This document shows positions 8,540 to 16,519 of a stretch of DNA of 51,742 nt, in pieces (positions within the stretch are counted from its first letter, which is position 1; the number at the start of each line of letters is the position of its first letter). A program made the translations under genes and the position numbers. The notes under the pieces are model-generated. The model had not been told where the DNA came from. It did not search any database and was given only the letters and a program-made list of their open reading frames with translations. Origin of the DNA: SZUA-584 sp964607965 (lineage in GTDB: Bacteria > Bacillota > Clostridia > Christensenellales > SZUA-584); assembly GCA_964607965.1 (NCBI GenBank), contig CAZSMH010000002.1, positions 1 to 51,742 of the forward strand, written 5' to 3'.

Positions 8540-10441
8540 CTATTCCAATTCAGATATCCACAATCTAACATCTGCATCCGAAGGCATTCTCCAGTCTCCG
8601 CGGGGAGATAGGGATACGCTGCCTACTTTAGGACCGTCAGGCATACATGAACGCTTAAATTGCGATGAAAAAAACCTATGGTAGAATTTTTTTAACTGCT
8701 CTTTAATATAAGCCTCGCTGTATTCATTAAAAGCATGGTTTGCAAGCAGAAGTATTTTGCGCGGCGTCATTTCAAATCTAAGCATATAGTACATGAAAAA
8801 GTCGTTAAGCACGTAAGGTCCTATCTGCTGCTGAGTATCCTGACGCATGCCTTCTTTATCGGGCGGCTTTAGTTCCGGCGACGGGGGAATGGCTACAATT
8901 TCTTTCATTATCTCGTTGAGTTCTTTTTTATTGCGTGATAAGTAAAGTACCATTTGGTGTATGAGGGTTTTGGCAACGCCTGCGTTAACCCCGTACATTG
9001 AAATCTGATCGCCCGCGTATGTGCAGAACCCGAGAGCTAGTTCGGATAAATCGCCTGTCCCTACCACAATGCCATTGTTTTTATTGGCGAGGTCCATCAA
9101 TACTTGTGTGCGTTCTCGTGCCTGCGCATTCTCATACGTTATATCGGCTTTACCGCAGTGCCCTAAATCATCAAGATGAGCTTTTGTTGCGTCAACTATA
9201 TTTATTTCGGTAAGCGTAGCACCGACAGCTTTTATAAGCCGCCTTGCGATATCCTGTGTTATATCAGTGCTGCCAAGCCCCGGCATAACCACTCCGGTAA
9301 CCGCTTTTTTGGAAAGACCTGAGAGTTTTGCCGCCTGGCATGAGACTAAAAGAGCCAAGGCGGAATCTAGCCCACCCGATACACCGACAATAATATTCTT
9401 TGACCCGATATGCAAAAGCCTTTTTGTTAATGCCGTAACCTGTATGTCGAATACTTCCCGACAGCGCGATTCTAGTTTTTTTGTATCTTTAGGAACAAAA
9501 GGTGTTTTATAAATGCTTCTGTATTTAGGCGAAACCTGTGCGGCATCAAATGCTATTCTTTTATACTGCCGGCCGGAACTTTGAGCAATAAAAGTGTTTT
9601 TAAGTATACGATCGTGAGTTAAGCGGTGCAGGTCAAACTCGGTAATATTCATGTGCGAATCAAATCTAAACCGAGGGGAGTTTAACAGTATGTTTCCGTT
9701 TTCCGCAATAACCGCATGTCCTCCGAATACCGTATCAGTAGTGGATTCGCCCGGCCCTGCAGATACGTATAAAAACCCTCCTATAAAACGGCCGGATTGC
9801 TGCTTTATAAGCTCCTGACGGTATTCGCTTTTTCCGGCCAGTTCATTACTTGCGGAGATATTTATAAAGACCGTTGCGCCGGCCATTGCCTGGTAGGCAT
9901 GCGGCGGAAACGGAACCCATAAATCCTCACATAGCTCTATACCAATCACCAGGCCGCGTATATACGGGCACTCGAATAAAATATCCGTTCCAAAGGGCAC
10001 ATTGTGCCCGCACAACTTTACGGTTTGGTTAACTACATTGATACCTGAAGCAAACCAGCGCTGTTCATAATATTCTGAATAATTCGGTATAAATGTTTTA
10101 GGGACAACACCCAAAATACGCCCGGATTGTATAACGACGGCAGCGTTATAAAGCTTGTCGGATGAATAAACAGGCATGCCGATAACAGCCAGCACTTTTG
10201 TATTCTTTGTCTCCTCCAGTAAGTCTTGAAGCATTTTTTCGCTTTGTTCAAGCAGGTTCGCCTGCCGAAACAAATCTCCAAGCGTATATGAAGTAATGCA
10301 AAGTTCAGGAAAGGCAACTATTGATACGCCGTTTTGCTGTGCATCATTTATCATAGCCGATATGTTTTCTTTATTTTTATGCAGATTGCCCACTGTAACC
10401 GCAGGTACAGCCGCCGCTACTCTGATAAGCCCGCTGTTCAT
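8540..10441 (-). CDS. nadE: Glutamine-dependent NAD+ synthetase
   Basis: Amidates nicotinic acid adenine dinucleotide to NAD+, using ammonia released from glutamine. The 633-residue protein is a fusion of an N-terminal nitrilase-fold glutaminase (about residues 1-280, with FPELCIT, a lysine in PKTFIPNYSEYYEQRWF and the catalytic cysteine in IELCEDLWVP) and a C-terminal NAD synthetase domain with the ATP pyrophosphatase loop GVSGGLDSALALLVS (about residues 353-367), GTGDLSELALGFCTY and the C-terminal SCMPDGPKVG. Length is normal for the two-domain type. A GGGAGG lies 8 bases before ATG. It is downstream of a solute-binding protein gene, only 18 bases away, so the two are probably co-transcribed. 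Confidence 0.95.
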   Translation of the reverse strand: MNSGLIRVAAAVPAVTVGNLHKNKENISAMINDAQQNGVSIVAFPELCITSYTLGDLFRQANLLEQSEKMLQDLLEETKNTKVLAVIGMPVYSSDKLYNAAVVIQSGRILGVVPKTFIPNYSEYYEQRWFASGINVVNQTVKLCGHNVPFGTDILFECPYIRGLVIGIELCEDLWVPFPPHAYQAMAGATVFINISASNELAGKSEYRQELIKQQSGRFIGGFLYVSAGPGESTTDTVFGGHAVIAENGNILLNSPRFRFDSHMNITEFDLHRLTHDRILKNTFIAQSSGRQYKRIAFDAAQVSPKYRSIYKTPFVPKDTKKLESRCREVFDIQVTALTKRLLHIGSKNIIVGVSGGLDSALALLVSCQAAKLSGLSKKAVTGVVMPGLGSTDITQDIARRLIKAVGATLTEINIVDATKAHLDDLGHCGKADITYENAQARERTQVLMDLANKNNGIVVGTGDLSELALGFCTYAGDQISMYGVNAGVAKTLIHQMVLYLSRNKKELNEIMKEIVAIPPSPELKPPDKEGMRQDTQQQIGPYVLNDFFMYYMLRFEMTPRKILLLANHAFNEYSEAYIKEQLKKFYHRFFSSQFKRSCMPDGPKVGSVSLSPRGDWRMPSDADVRLWISELE

Positions 10442-10459
10442 AGTAAAACCTCCCGTTAC

Positions 10460-11341
10460 TTAATTTTGATCTATTACTAAAGCATAATTGGTCAGTTTCC
10501 ACTTTATCATCAATTCGTCAAAAGTTCCATCCTGTTTCATTTCATTGATAATCGCATCAACAGCCCTGTAAAAAGCCCCGAGCTTATCGCTCACCTCAAC
10601 ACAATATTCATTGGGCATAAAGTAATCAGGTAATAAAATCATTCCCTTTTTACCGAATAACTTAAGCATATTTTCTCCGGCGCATACTCCGTCGATAAAA
10701 CCATTTTGTAAAGCGGCTACTGCCTCGGGATATGATGCATATGTTTTAATATTAACAACGATATCTATAGAGTTAAAATATTCTTCTAGTTTTATTATAT
10801 CATTTCCGATATCCTGTGCCTGCGGTGTGCCGTATATAACGGCGACAGTTCCGCCTTCAAGGCCGCGTATATTTTCAATATGATCATTGGCAACAAGAAC
10901 AGCTGATGCATCCGAATAGTATGATGATGTAAAATTTATTCCGCTCGACTTTATTCCAATGGATGCTGTAAGGGCAAGGTCTATATCCCCGCGCCTTAGC
11001 ATGGCGCTTTTTGTCTTCGAATTTACCTCAATATAGTTTACAATAATGCCCTCTTTAAACAAACGGTTTACTATTTCATCTGCCACATCCTTCTCATAAC
11101 CTTCAAATTCGGATGTTTGAGCATTATAGCTGCAAATCGATCCAAGGTCGCTCCTAAGGCCAATATTTATCATACCTTTGGATAATACCGAGTTTACAGC
11201 ATCAGAGGTTTCGGCCTTTTTACCCAGCGCCGATAAAACGGCAAATATTACTGAGAGAACAACAACGACGGAAATTACAATAATAACTATTCTTATATGT
11301 TTTTGCTTAAGGAGCCATAAACGTCTTTTCCTGTATCTCAA
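10460..11341 (-). CDS. Membrane-anchored amino-acid-type solute-binding protein (orphan)
   Basis: A family 3 extracellular solute-binding fold (amino-acid type): after a basic start (MRYRKRRLWLLKQKH) and one transmembrane helix at about residues 18-40 come INIGLRSDLGSICSYN, EGYEKDVADEIVNRLF, RRGDIDLALTAS, FTSSYYSDASAVLV and VAVIYGTPQAQD, typical of the two-lobed PBP type II fold. There is no lipobox cysteine, so it seems anchored by an uncleaved helix. No permease or ATPase gene is adjacent, so either it serves a distant transporter or acts as a sensor. The TTG start is supported by AGGGG about seven bases upstream. Confidence 0.82.
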   Translation of the reverse strand: MRYRKRRLWLLKQKHIRIVIIVISVVVVLSVIFAVLSALGKKAETSDAVNSVLSKGMINIGLRSDLGSICSYNAQTSEFEGYEKDVADEIVNRLFKEGIIVNYIEVNSKTKSAMLRRGDIDLALTASIGIKSSGINFTSSYYSDASAVLVANDHIENIRGLEGGTVAVIYGTPQAQDIGNDIIKLEEYFNSIDIVVNIKTYASYPEAVAALQNGFIDGVCAGENMLKLFGKKGMILLPDYFMPNEYCVEVSDKLGAFYRAVDAIINEMKQDGTFDELMIKWKLTNYALVIDQN

Positions 11342-11363
11342 AACAATTCCCCTGATTAAAATA

Positions 11364-11387
11364 CGGGGAGGTTATTAAGCCTCCCCG
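11364..11387 (-). terminator. Probable terminator after gyrA / the small frame
   Basis: A perfect 8-bp inverted repeat (CGGGGAGG ... CCTCCCCG) with an 8-base loop; on the minus strand it is followed by TATTTTAAT. It would end gyrase transcripts ahead of the solute-binding-protein gene, although the U-tract is imperfect and read-through or attenuation is possible. Confidence 0.55.
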
Positions 11388-11605
11388 AATCCGGCATATT
11401 CCTTCAATAATCCAAGAGCCCCCTCTACGCGCTGCAAACCAAAACTAATACCGGAAGAAGGAATACGCATATTTGTCCCGGTCTCTTTAAGAATACCACC
11501 GTGATACAAATTATTTACACGCATTGTACAACATATGGTATACATTTGCAAGAGCCTCCACAAAAAATATGTATTCCTTTTTACTGTTTGCAAAAAGGGG
11601 TTCAA
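11375..11605 (-). CDS. Possible small protein after gyrA (doubtful)
   Basis: An open frame of 76 codons starts with a TTG overlapping the gyrA stop codon (TTGA), the same coupling geometry seen upstream of dusB. The C-terminal half is protein-like (MRIPSSGISFGLQRVEGALG), the first half is not (cysteines and aromatics with no clear pattern), and the stop lies inside a terminator hairpin. A shorter product starting at the internal ATG for MRIPSS (31 residues) is equally possible. No family is recognised. It could simply be chance translation of the gyrA 3' region. Confidence 0.2.
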   Translation of the reverse strand: MNPFLQTVKRNTYFLWRLLQMYTICCTMRVNNLYHGGILKETGTNMRIPSSGISFGLQRVEGALGLLKEYAGFGEA

Positions 11606-14043
11606 TTTTCGACGTCATTCTCGTCATCATCCGGATTAACTAGCGCAGCGGATACTACGCTGGTATCTTCATCCACATTCATTAAACGAACGCCCTGTGT
11701 ATCCCTGCCGAAAACAGATATCTCACTTACTTTTGTACGTATTATAATACCCGCATCATTAATAAGCATCAGATCTTCGTTTCCCTCTACAACGCCGATT
11801 GCGCATAAATCGCCTGTTTTTTCTGTTATGTTCAGCGTTTTTATGCCTATGCCGCCTCTCCTCTGAAGCTTGTATTCTGATACAGGGGTACGTTTACCAT
11901 AACCGTTTTGAGTTATTACAAGCACATCGCAGTCTTTCTTCACTACGCTTGCGCCGACAACGCTGTCTTTATCACGCAGAGTTACAGCTTTAACGCCTAT
12001 AGCCGTTCGCCCCATATCTCTAACATCTTCTTCGGAAAACTTAATGGACATTCCTTTTGTGGTACCCACAATTATCTCATCGCTGCCGCTTGTTAAAAGA
12101 ACTCCTATCAGTTCATCGCCGTCCCTTAAACCGACTGCAATAAGCCCCGACTGACGGATATTTTTAAATGCGCTTACTGATGTTTTTTTAATAATGCCGT
12201 TCTTTGTAACCATAGTAAGCATTGTGTCCTCATCTGTTTCCATAACCGGAAATACGGCTGACACTTTCTCGCCTGCATCAAGTGACAGAAGATTGACTAT
12301 TGCTATACCTTTGGCTGTCCGTCCCGTTTCAGGTAACGCGTAGCATTTGCGCCTGTATACTTTGCCCATATTCGTAAAGAACAGAAGCTGACTGTGCGTA
12401 GACGTTATCAACACATGCTCGGCGAAGTCCTCTTCGCGTGCTGTTAATCCTGTAATGCCTCTTCCGCCGCGTTTTTGAGTGCGGTACGCATCGGAGCGTA
12501 TTCGTTTTATGTATCCGAAATGAGTAAGCGTAACTACCATCTCTTCTTCCTGAATAAGTTCGTCAAGGTCGATGTCATCCGCAGAAAAAGTAATTTCTGT
12601 CCTGCGGTCGTCAGCGTATTTCTGTTTTACCTCAAGCAGTTCCTGTTTTATAATATCCAGCACCATCTGCGGGGTATTGAGAACCTGGTTCAAATACGCA
12701 ATACGCTCTATAAGCTTTTCGTATTCGCTTTGTATTTTATCTCTTTCAAGCCCTGTAAGCCTTTGCAGGCGCATGTCAAGTATAGCCTGCGCTTGTTTAT
12801 CGCTCAAAGCAAAACGAGTCATTAAAGAGTCTTTTGCGGTGGGCACATCGGGAGATTTCTTGATAAGCTCGACAATTTCGTCAATGTTGTCAAGAGCAAT
12901 GATAAGGCCTTCAAGTATATGTGCGCGTGCTTTGGCTTTTTCAAGCTCGTGCTTTGTGCGCCGTACAACTATGTCTTTCTGGTGCTCAACATAGTGAAAT
13001 AAAAGCTCCTTTAAGTTTAAAACCTTAGGTTCTCCGTCTACAAGAGCCAGCATTATAACCCCAAAGGTATCCTGCATCTGTGTGTGCTTATATAAACGGT
13101 TTAGAACAACATTAGCGTTAACGTCTCTTTTCAGTTCAATAACTATACGCATACCGCTTTTGTCGCTTTCATCGCGAATATCTGATATGCCATCTAAATT
13201 CTTGTCCTGCACAAGCTCTGCTATACGTGAAATCAGCGCCGCTTTGTTGACTTGATAAGGCAGCTCAGTTACTATAATGCGCTGCCTTCCCGCTTTGAAC
13301 TCTTCTATTTCGGCACGGGCGCGTACGCAGATTTTGCCCCGTCCGGTATGATATGCCGAAGTTATGCCTGAGGTGCCCATTACAATGCCGCCTGTAGGGA
13401 AATCCGGTCCCTTTACATATTGCATAAGCGAATCTATGTCCGCATCAGCATCGTCAATAAGGCAGACAACCGCGTCAATAACTTCAGCAAGGTTATGAGG
13501 CGGTATATTGGTAGCCATGCCGACGGCTATTCCTCCCGTGCCGTTTACAAGAAGGTTAGGGAATTTTGCCGGTAGCACGGTCGGCTGCATAAGTGTCTCG
13601 TCAAAGTTCGGCATAAAATCTACCGTATCTTTTTCTATATCGCGCAGCAATTCCATTGCAATGGGAGAAAGGCGCGCTTCCGTATAACGCATTGCCGCGG
13701 GAGCATCGCCGTCTACACTTCCGAAGTTTCCGTGACCGCTGACTAAAAGGTGCCTTGTTGAAAAATCCTGCGCCATGCGTACCATAGCCATATATACCGC
13801 AGAATCACCGTGAGGATGATATTTGCCCAAAACATCGCCCACAATGCGCGCACTTTTACGGAAAGGCTTGTCCGGAGAAAGTGACAGCTCGCTCATAGAA
13901 TAAAGAATACGGCGGTGTACAGGTTTTAATCCGTCGCGTACGTCAGGCAGCGCACGGTTTATAATAACAGCCATCGCATATGATATAAACGATGTTCTCA
14001 TTTCTTTTTCTATATCTATAGGTAAAATTGATTTTCTTTCCAT
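11602..14043 (-). CDS. gyrA: DNA gyrase subunit A
   Basis: Breakage-reunion subunit of gyrase. The 813-residue protein begins with the winged-helix and tower domains (ALPDVRDGLKPVHRRILYSM at about 30-50), has the catalytic tyrosine in AAMRYTEARL (Tyr120), and the quinolone-determining region GDVLGKYHPHGDSAVY with Gly-Asp-Ser-Ala. The C-terminal beta-pinwheel carries the GyrA box as QKRGGRG, which marks gyrase rather than topoisomerase IV. Serine at the quinolone hotspot (HGDSAVY) is the wild-type, susceptible state. AGGGAG lies 8-9 bases before ATG. It follows gyrB by 13 bases in one operon. Confidence 0.97.
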   Translation of the reverse strand: MERKSILPIDIEKEMRTSFISYAMAVIINRALPDVRDGLKPVHRRILYSMSELSLSPDKPFRKSARIVGDVLGKYHPHGDSAVYMAMVRMAQDFSTRHLLVSGHGNFGSVDGDAPAAMRYTEARLSPIAMELLRDIEKDTVDFMPNFDETLMQPTVLPAKFPNLLVNGTGGIAVGMATNIPPHNLAEVIDAVVCLIDDADADIDSLMQYVKGPDFPTGGIVMGTSGITSAYHTGRGKICVRARAEIEEFKAGRQRIIVTELPYQVNKAALISRIAELVQDKNLDGISDIRDESDKSGMRIVIELKRDVNANVVLNRLYKHTQMQDTFGVIMLALVDGEPKVLNLKELLFHYVEHQKDIVVRRTKHELEKAKARAHILEGLIIALDNIDEIVELIKKSPDVPTAKDSLMTRFALSDKQAQAILDMRLQRLTGLERDKIQSEYEKLIERIAYLNQVLNTPQMVLDIIKQELLEVKQKYADDRRTEITFSADDIDLDELIQEEEMVVTLTHFGYIKRIRSDAYRTQKRGGRGITGLTAREEDFAEHVLITSTHSQLLFFTNMGKVYRRKCYALPETGRTAKGIAIVNLLSLDAGEKVSAVFPVMETDEDTMLTMVTKNGIIKKTSVSAFKNIRQSGLIAVGLRDGDELIGVLLTSGSDEIIVGTTKGMSIKFSEEDVRDMGRTAIGVKAVTLRDKDSVVGASVVKKDCDVLVITQNGYGKRTPVSEYKLQRRGGIGIKTLNITEKTGDLCAIGVVEGNEDLMLINDAGIIIRTKVSEISVFGRDTQGVRLMNVDEDTSVVSAALVNPDDDENDVEN

Positions 14044-14056
14044 TTTTATATGCTCC

Positions 14057-15961
14057 CTATACGTCCAGATTCACAACAAGCTTGGCGTTTTGTTCGATAA
14101 ATTCCCGCCGCGGTTCAACCGCATCGCCCATCAGTATTGTGAATATCTCTTCAGCCTCAATTGCATTATCAAGCGTTACCCTAAGAAGCGTTCTTTTCTC
14201 CGGGTCCATAGTTGTATCCCAAAGCTGCTCGGGATTCATTTCGCCAAGACCTTTATAGCGTTGAATCGAAATGCCGTCGCGGCCTATTTCATTGAGGTAC
14301 CCTTCAAGCTCTGAATCGCTGTATATGTATTTTTCCGTTTTGTTTTTGGTTACTTTGTAAAGCGGCGGCTGTGCAATATATACATGCCCAGCGTCAATAA
14401 GTTCGCGCATATACCGGTAAAAAAACGTAAGAAGAAGTATTCGTATATGGCTGCCGTCAACATCCGCATCAGTCATACAGATTATACGGTTATACCGCAG
14501 CTTGGTAACATCGAATTCTTCGCCTATGCCCGCCCCGAAGGCGGTTGCCATTGTGCGGATTTCAGCATTGGCAAGCGCTTTATCCTGCCGTGTTTTTTCA
14601 ACATTTAGTATTTTACCTCGCAGTGGAAGTATGGCCTGGAAACGGCGGTCTCTGCCCTGCTTGGCGCTGCCTCCGGCACTGTCTCCCTCAACTAAAAATA
14701 TCTCGCATTTTTCCGCGTCACGCTCGCTGCAATCGGCAAGTTTGCCGGGCAGAGAGGCGCTCTCCAGCGCGGATTTGCGCCTTGTTAATTCACGCGCCTT
14801 TCGCGCCGCCTCGCGTGCGTGCCGCGCTATAAGGCATTTGCTGACTATCTCGCGCGCGACAGAGGGGTTTTCTTCAAGAAAAGCTTTAAATTCCTGTCCC
14901 ATTGCGCCGTCAACCAACGGACGTACTTCGCTGTTGCCAAGCTTTGTTTTTGTCTGTCCTTCAAACTGGGGTTCAAGAATTTTTACGCTTATAACGGCGG
15001 TTAATCCTTCGCGAATATCCTCGCCAGAAAGGTTTTCTTCCTTATCCTTTATCATGTTAAAACGCCGCGCATAGTCGTTTATAACCCGAGTTAAACCGGA
15101 TTTGAAACCCACAAGATGCGTTCCGCCCTCGTGAGTGGGTATGTTATTGGCATATGTAAAAATATTTTCGTTATATGACTCGTTGTACTGTATAGCAATC
15201 TCTACGGTAGTACCGTCTTTTTCCGAACAAAAATAAATAGGCTGCGGATGAAGGGTTGCTTTGTTTTTGTTTAAATATTTGACAAACTCTATTATACCGC
15301 CTTCAAAGCAGTAATCGTAATGCTTATCTGTGCGTTCGTCATCGATTATGATACGCACGCCTTTGTTTAAAAAAGCCAGTTCGCGCATCCGTGCCCGCAG
15401 CGTATCAAATATAAATTCAACCGTCTCAAAAATCTGTGTGTCCGGCCAGAATTGTATAATTGTGCCGGTGTCTTCGGTTTTGCCGACAATCTCTATTTCG
15501 CCCGTAGGTTCACCGCGCATAAACGTCATACTGTATATATTGCCGTTGCGGCAAACCTGTGCAACCAGCTTTTGAGACAAAGCGTTTACTACCGAAACGC
15601 CGACGCCGTGAAGCCCGCCGGAAACCTTATAGCCGTCCCCGCCGAACTTTCCGCCCGCATGCAGCATAGTTAAAGCAACTTCAAGCGCCGATTTGCCTAC
15701 TTTCTGTTGAATATCTACCGGTATGCCGCGTCCATTGTCCGTCACGCAGACGCTGCCATCGCATTTTAATGTTACGGTTATCTTGTCGCAGTAACCTGCC
15801 ATTGCCTCATCTACAGAATTATCCACAACTTCGTAAACAAGGTGGTGCAATCCTTTCTCATCCGTGGAACCAATATACATACCCGGCCTTTTTCGTACCG
15901 GCTCTAAACCTTCAAGCACCTGTATTTGAGATGCATTGTAATTTTGATTTAAGTCCTGCAT
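14057..15961 (-). CDS. gyrB: DNA gyrase subunit B
   Basis: ATPase subunit of gyrase. The 634-residue protein contains the GHKL ATP-binding elements VYEVVDNSVDEAMAG (Asn and Asp motif), VTDNGRGIPVDI and GGLHGVGVSVVNALS, the transducer lysine in QTKTKLGNSEVR, and the TOPRIM domain with LVEGDSAGGSAKQGRD, PLRGKILNVEK and MTDADVDGSHI, ending with the conserved YKGLGEMNPEQLWDTTMDP. Length is normal for the short Gram-positive form. AAGGAG lies 5-6 bases before ATG. It is preceded by remB (85-base gap) and followed by gyrA, an order that is common near the replication origin in Clostridia. Confidence 0.97.
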   Translation of the reverse strand: MQDLNQNYNASQIQVLEGLEPVRKRPGMYIGSTDEKGLHHLVYEVVDNSVDEAMAGYCDKITVTLKCDGSVCVTDNGRGIPVDIQQKVGKSALEVALTMLHAGGKFGGDGYKVSGGLHGVGVSVVNALSQKLVAQVCRNGNIYSMTFMRGEPTGEIEIVGKTEDTGTIIQFWPDTQIFETVEFIFDTLRARMRELAFLNKGVRIIIDDERTDKHYDYCFEGGIIEFVKYLNKNKATLHPQPIYFCSEKDGTTVEIAIQYNESYNENIFTYANNIPTHEGGTHLVGFKSGLTRVINDYARRFNMIKDKEENLSGEDIREGLTAVISVKILEPQFEGQTKTKLGNSEVRPLVDGAMGQEFKAFLEENPSVAREIVSKCLIARHAREAARKARELTRRKSALESASLPGKLADCSERDAEKCEIFLVEGDSAGGSAKQGRDRRFQAILPLRGKILNVEKTRQDKALANAEIRTMATAFGAGIGEEFDVTKLRYNRIICMTDADVDGSHIRILLLTFFYRYMRELIDAGHVYIAQPPLYKVTKNKTEKYIYSDSELEGYLNEIGRDGISIQRYKGLGEMNPEQLWDTTMDPEKRTLLRVTLDNAIEAEEIFTILMGDAVEPRREFIEQNAKLVVNLDV

Positions 15962-16046
15962 AATATCTCCTTAGTAAAAACTTGTTATATTAACGGTTTG
16001 CTTTCGCAGCTACCGCAGTTTTCTTAAAATTTAAACAAATAAAAAA

Positions 16047-16298
16047 TTATTGTTTTTGTTTGGAACGTTTATAAAGCGTTGACGGTGATATGGGTGAATA
16101 ATAGATGAAATCTTTTTTTAAAAACCGCGCAATAACCACAGATTTTATATTAAATTCTTCAATATAAAAAGTATGCGCGCAATCGCTTAGTTTTTTTAAA
16201 AAAGCGTTCGTATCGTTATTTACCATTGCTTCTTTATAATCAAGTATAAGCACAATATCTTTAAGAGGCACCATCGCATCTTTGCCTATATGAAGCAT
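16047..16298 (-). CDS. remB: DUF370 / RemB family protein
   Basis: A small (83-residue) DUF370 protein. It starts LHIGKDAMVPLKDIVLILD and ends KKDFIYYSPISPSTLYKRS, the hallmark blocks of this family (extracellular matrix regulator RemB/YaaB). Bacillus RemA, a relative, is a DNA-binding transcription factor; RemB function is less clear. GGAGG lies 8 bases before ATG. It lies upstream of gyrB in the same orientation, where Firmicutes often keep it between recF and gyrB; recF is not seen here, since the next upstream gene is the divergent purL. Confidence 0.9.
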   Translation of the reverse strand: MLHIGKDAMVPLKDIVLILDYKEAMVNNDTNAFLKKLSDCAHTFYIEEFNIKSVVIARFLKKDFIYYSPISPSTLYKRSKQKQ

Positions 16299-16461
16299 TT
16301 AAATTCGTCCTCCGGTCGAGTATCATTTGTATGTTAGCATATTGCGTTTTTTAATTTAACAAACCAAATCTACAATATTATATATATTATAGTCTATATG
16401 AGAGAATTTTAAAAGCAAAAAGTAATATTTACGCTGCATAATATGTTGCTTAAAGGCTATG

Positions 16462-16490
16462 TTGCGCAAGAGTAAAAAAAAAGATATACT
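16462..16490 (+). promoter_or_regulatory. Sigma-A promoter for purL
   Basis: TTGCGC at 16462-16467 and TATACT at 16485-16490 with a 17-bp spacer, followed by AGGAG at 16509-16513 and the purL ATG. I see no purine riboswitch or PurBox in the short leader. Confidence 0.65.
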
Positions 16491-16519
16491 GCTTTTATAT
16501 CGTATGCTAGGAGTTAACA

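Noticed and set aside
11455..11605. T-box-like string GGTGGTATT in the minus-strand leader before the solute-binding-protein gene
   Set aside because: The T-box needs stem I, a specifier loop and an antiterminator overlapping the terminator; the string is about 130 bases from the terminator hairpin and no other element fits.
14384..15074. Long open frames on the plus strand across gyrB (and similar across serA, tsaC and purL)
   Set aside because: They are antisense shadows of well-conserved genes and have no ribosome-binding site or family features.
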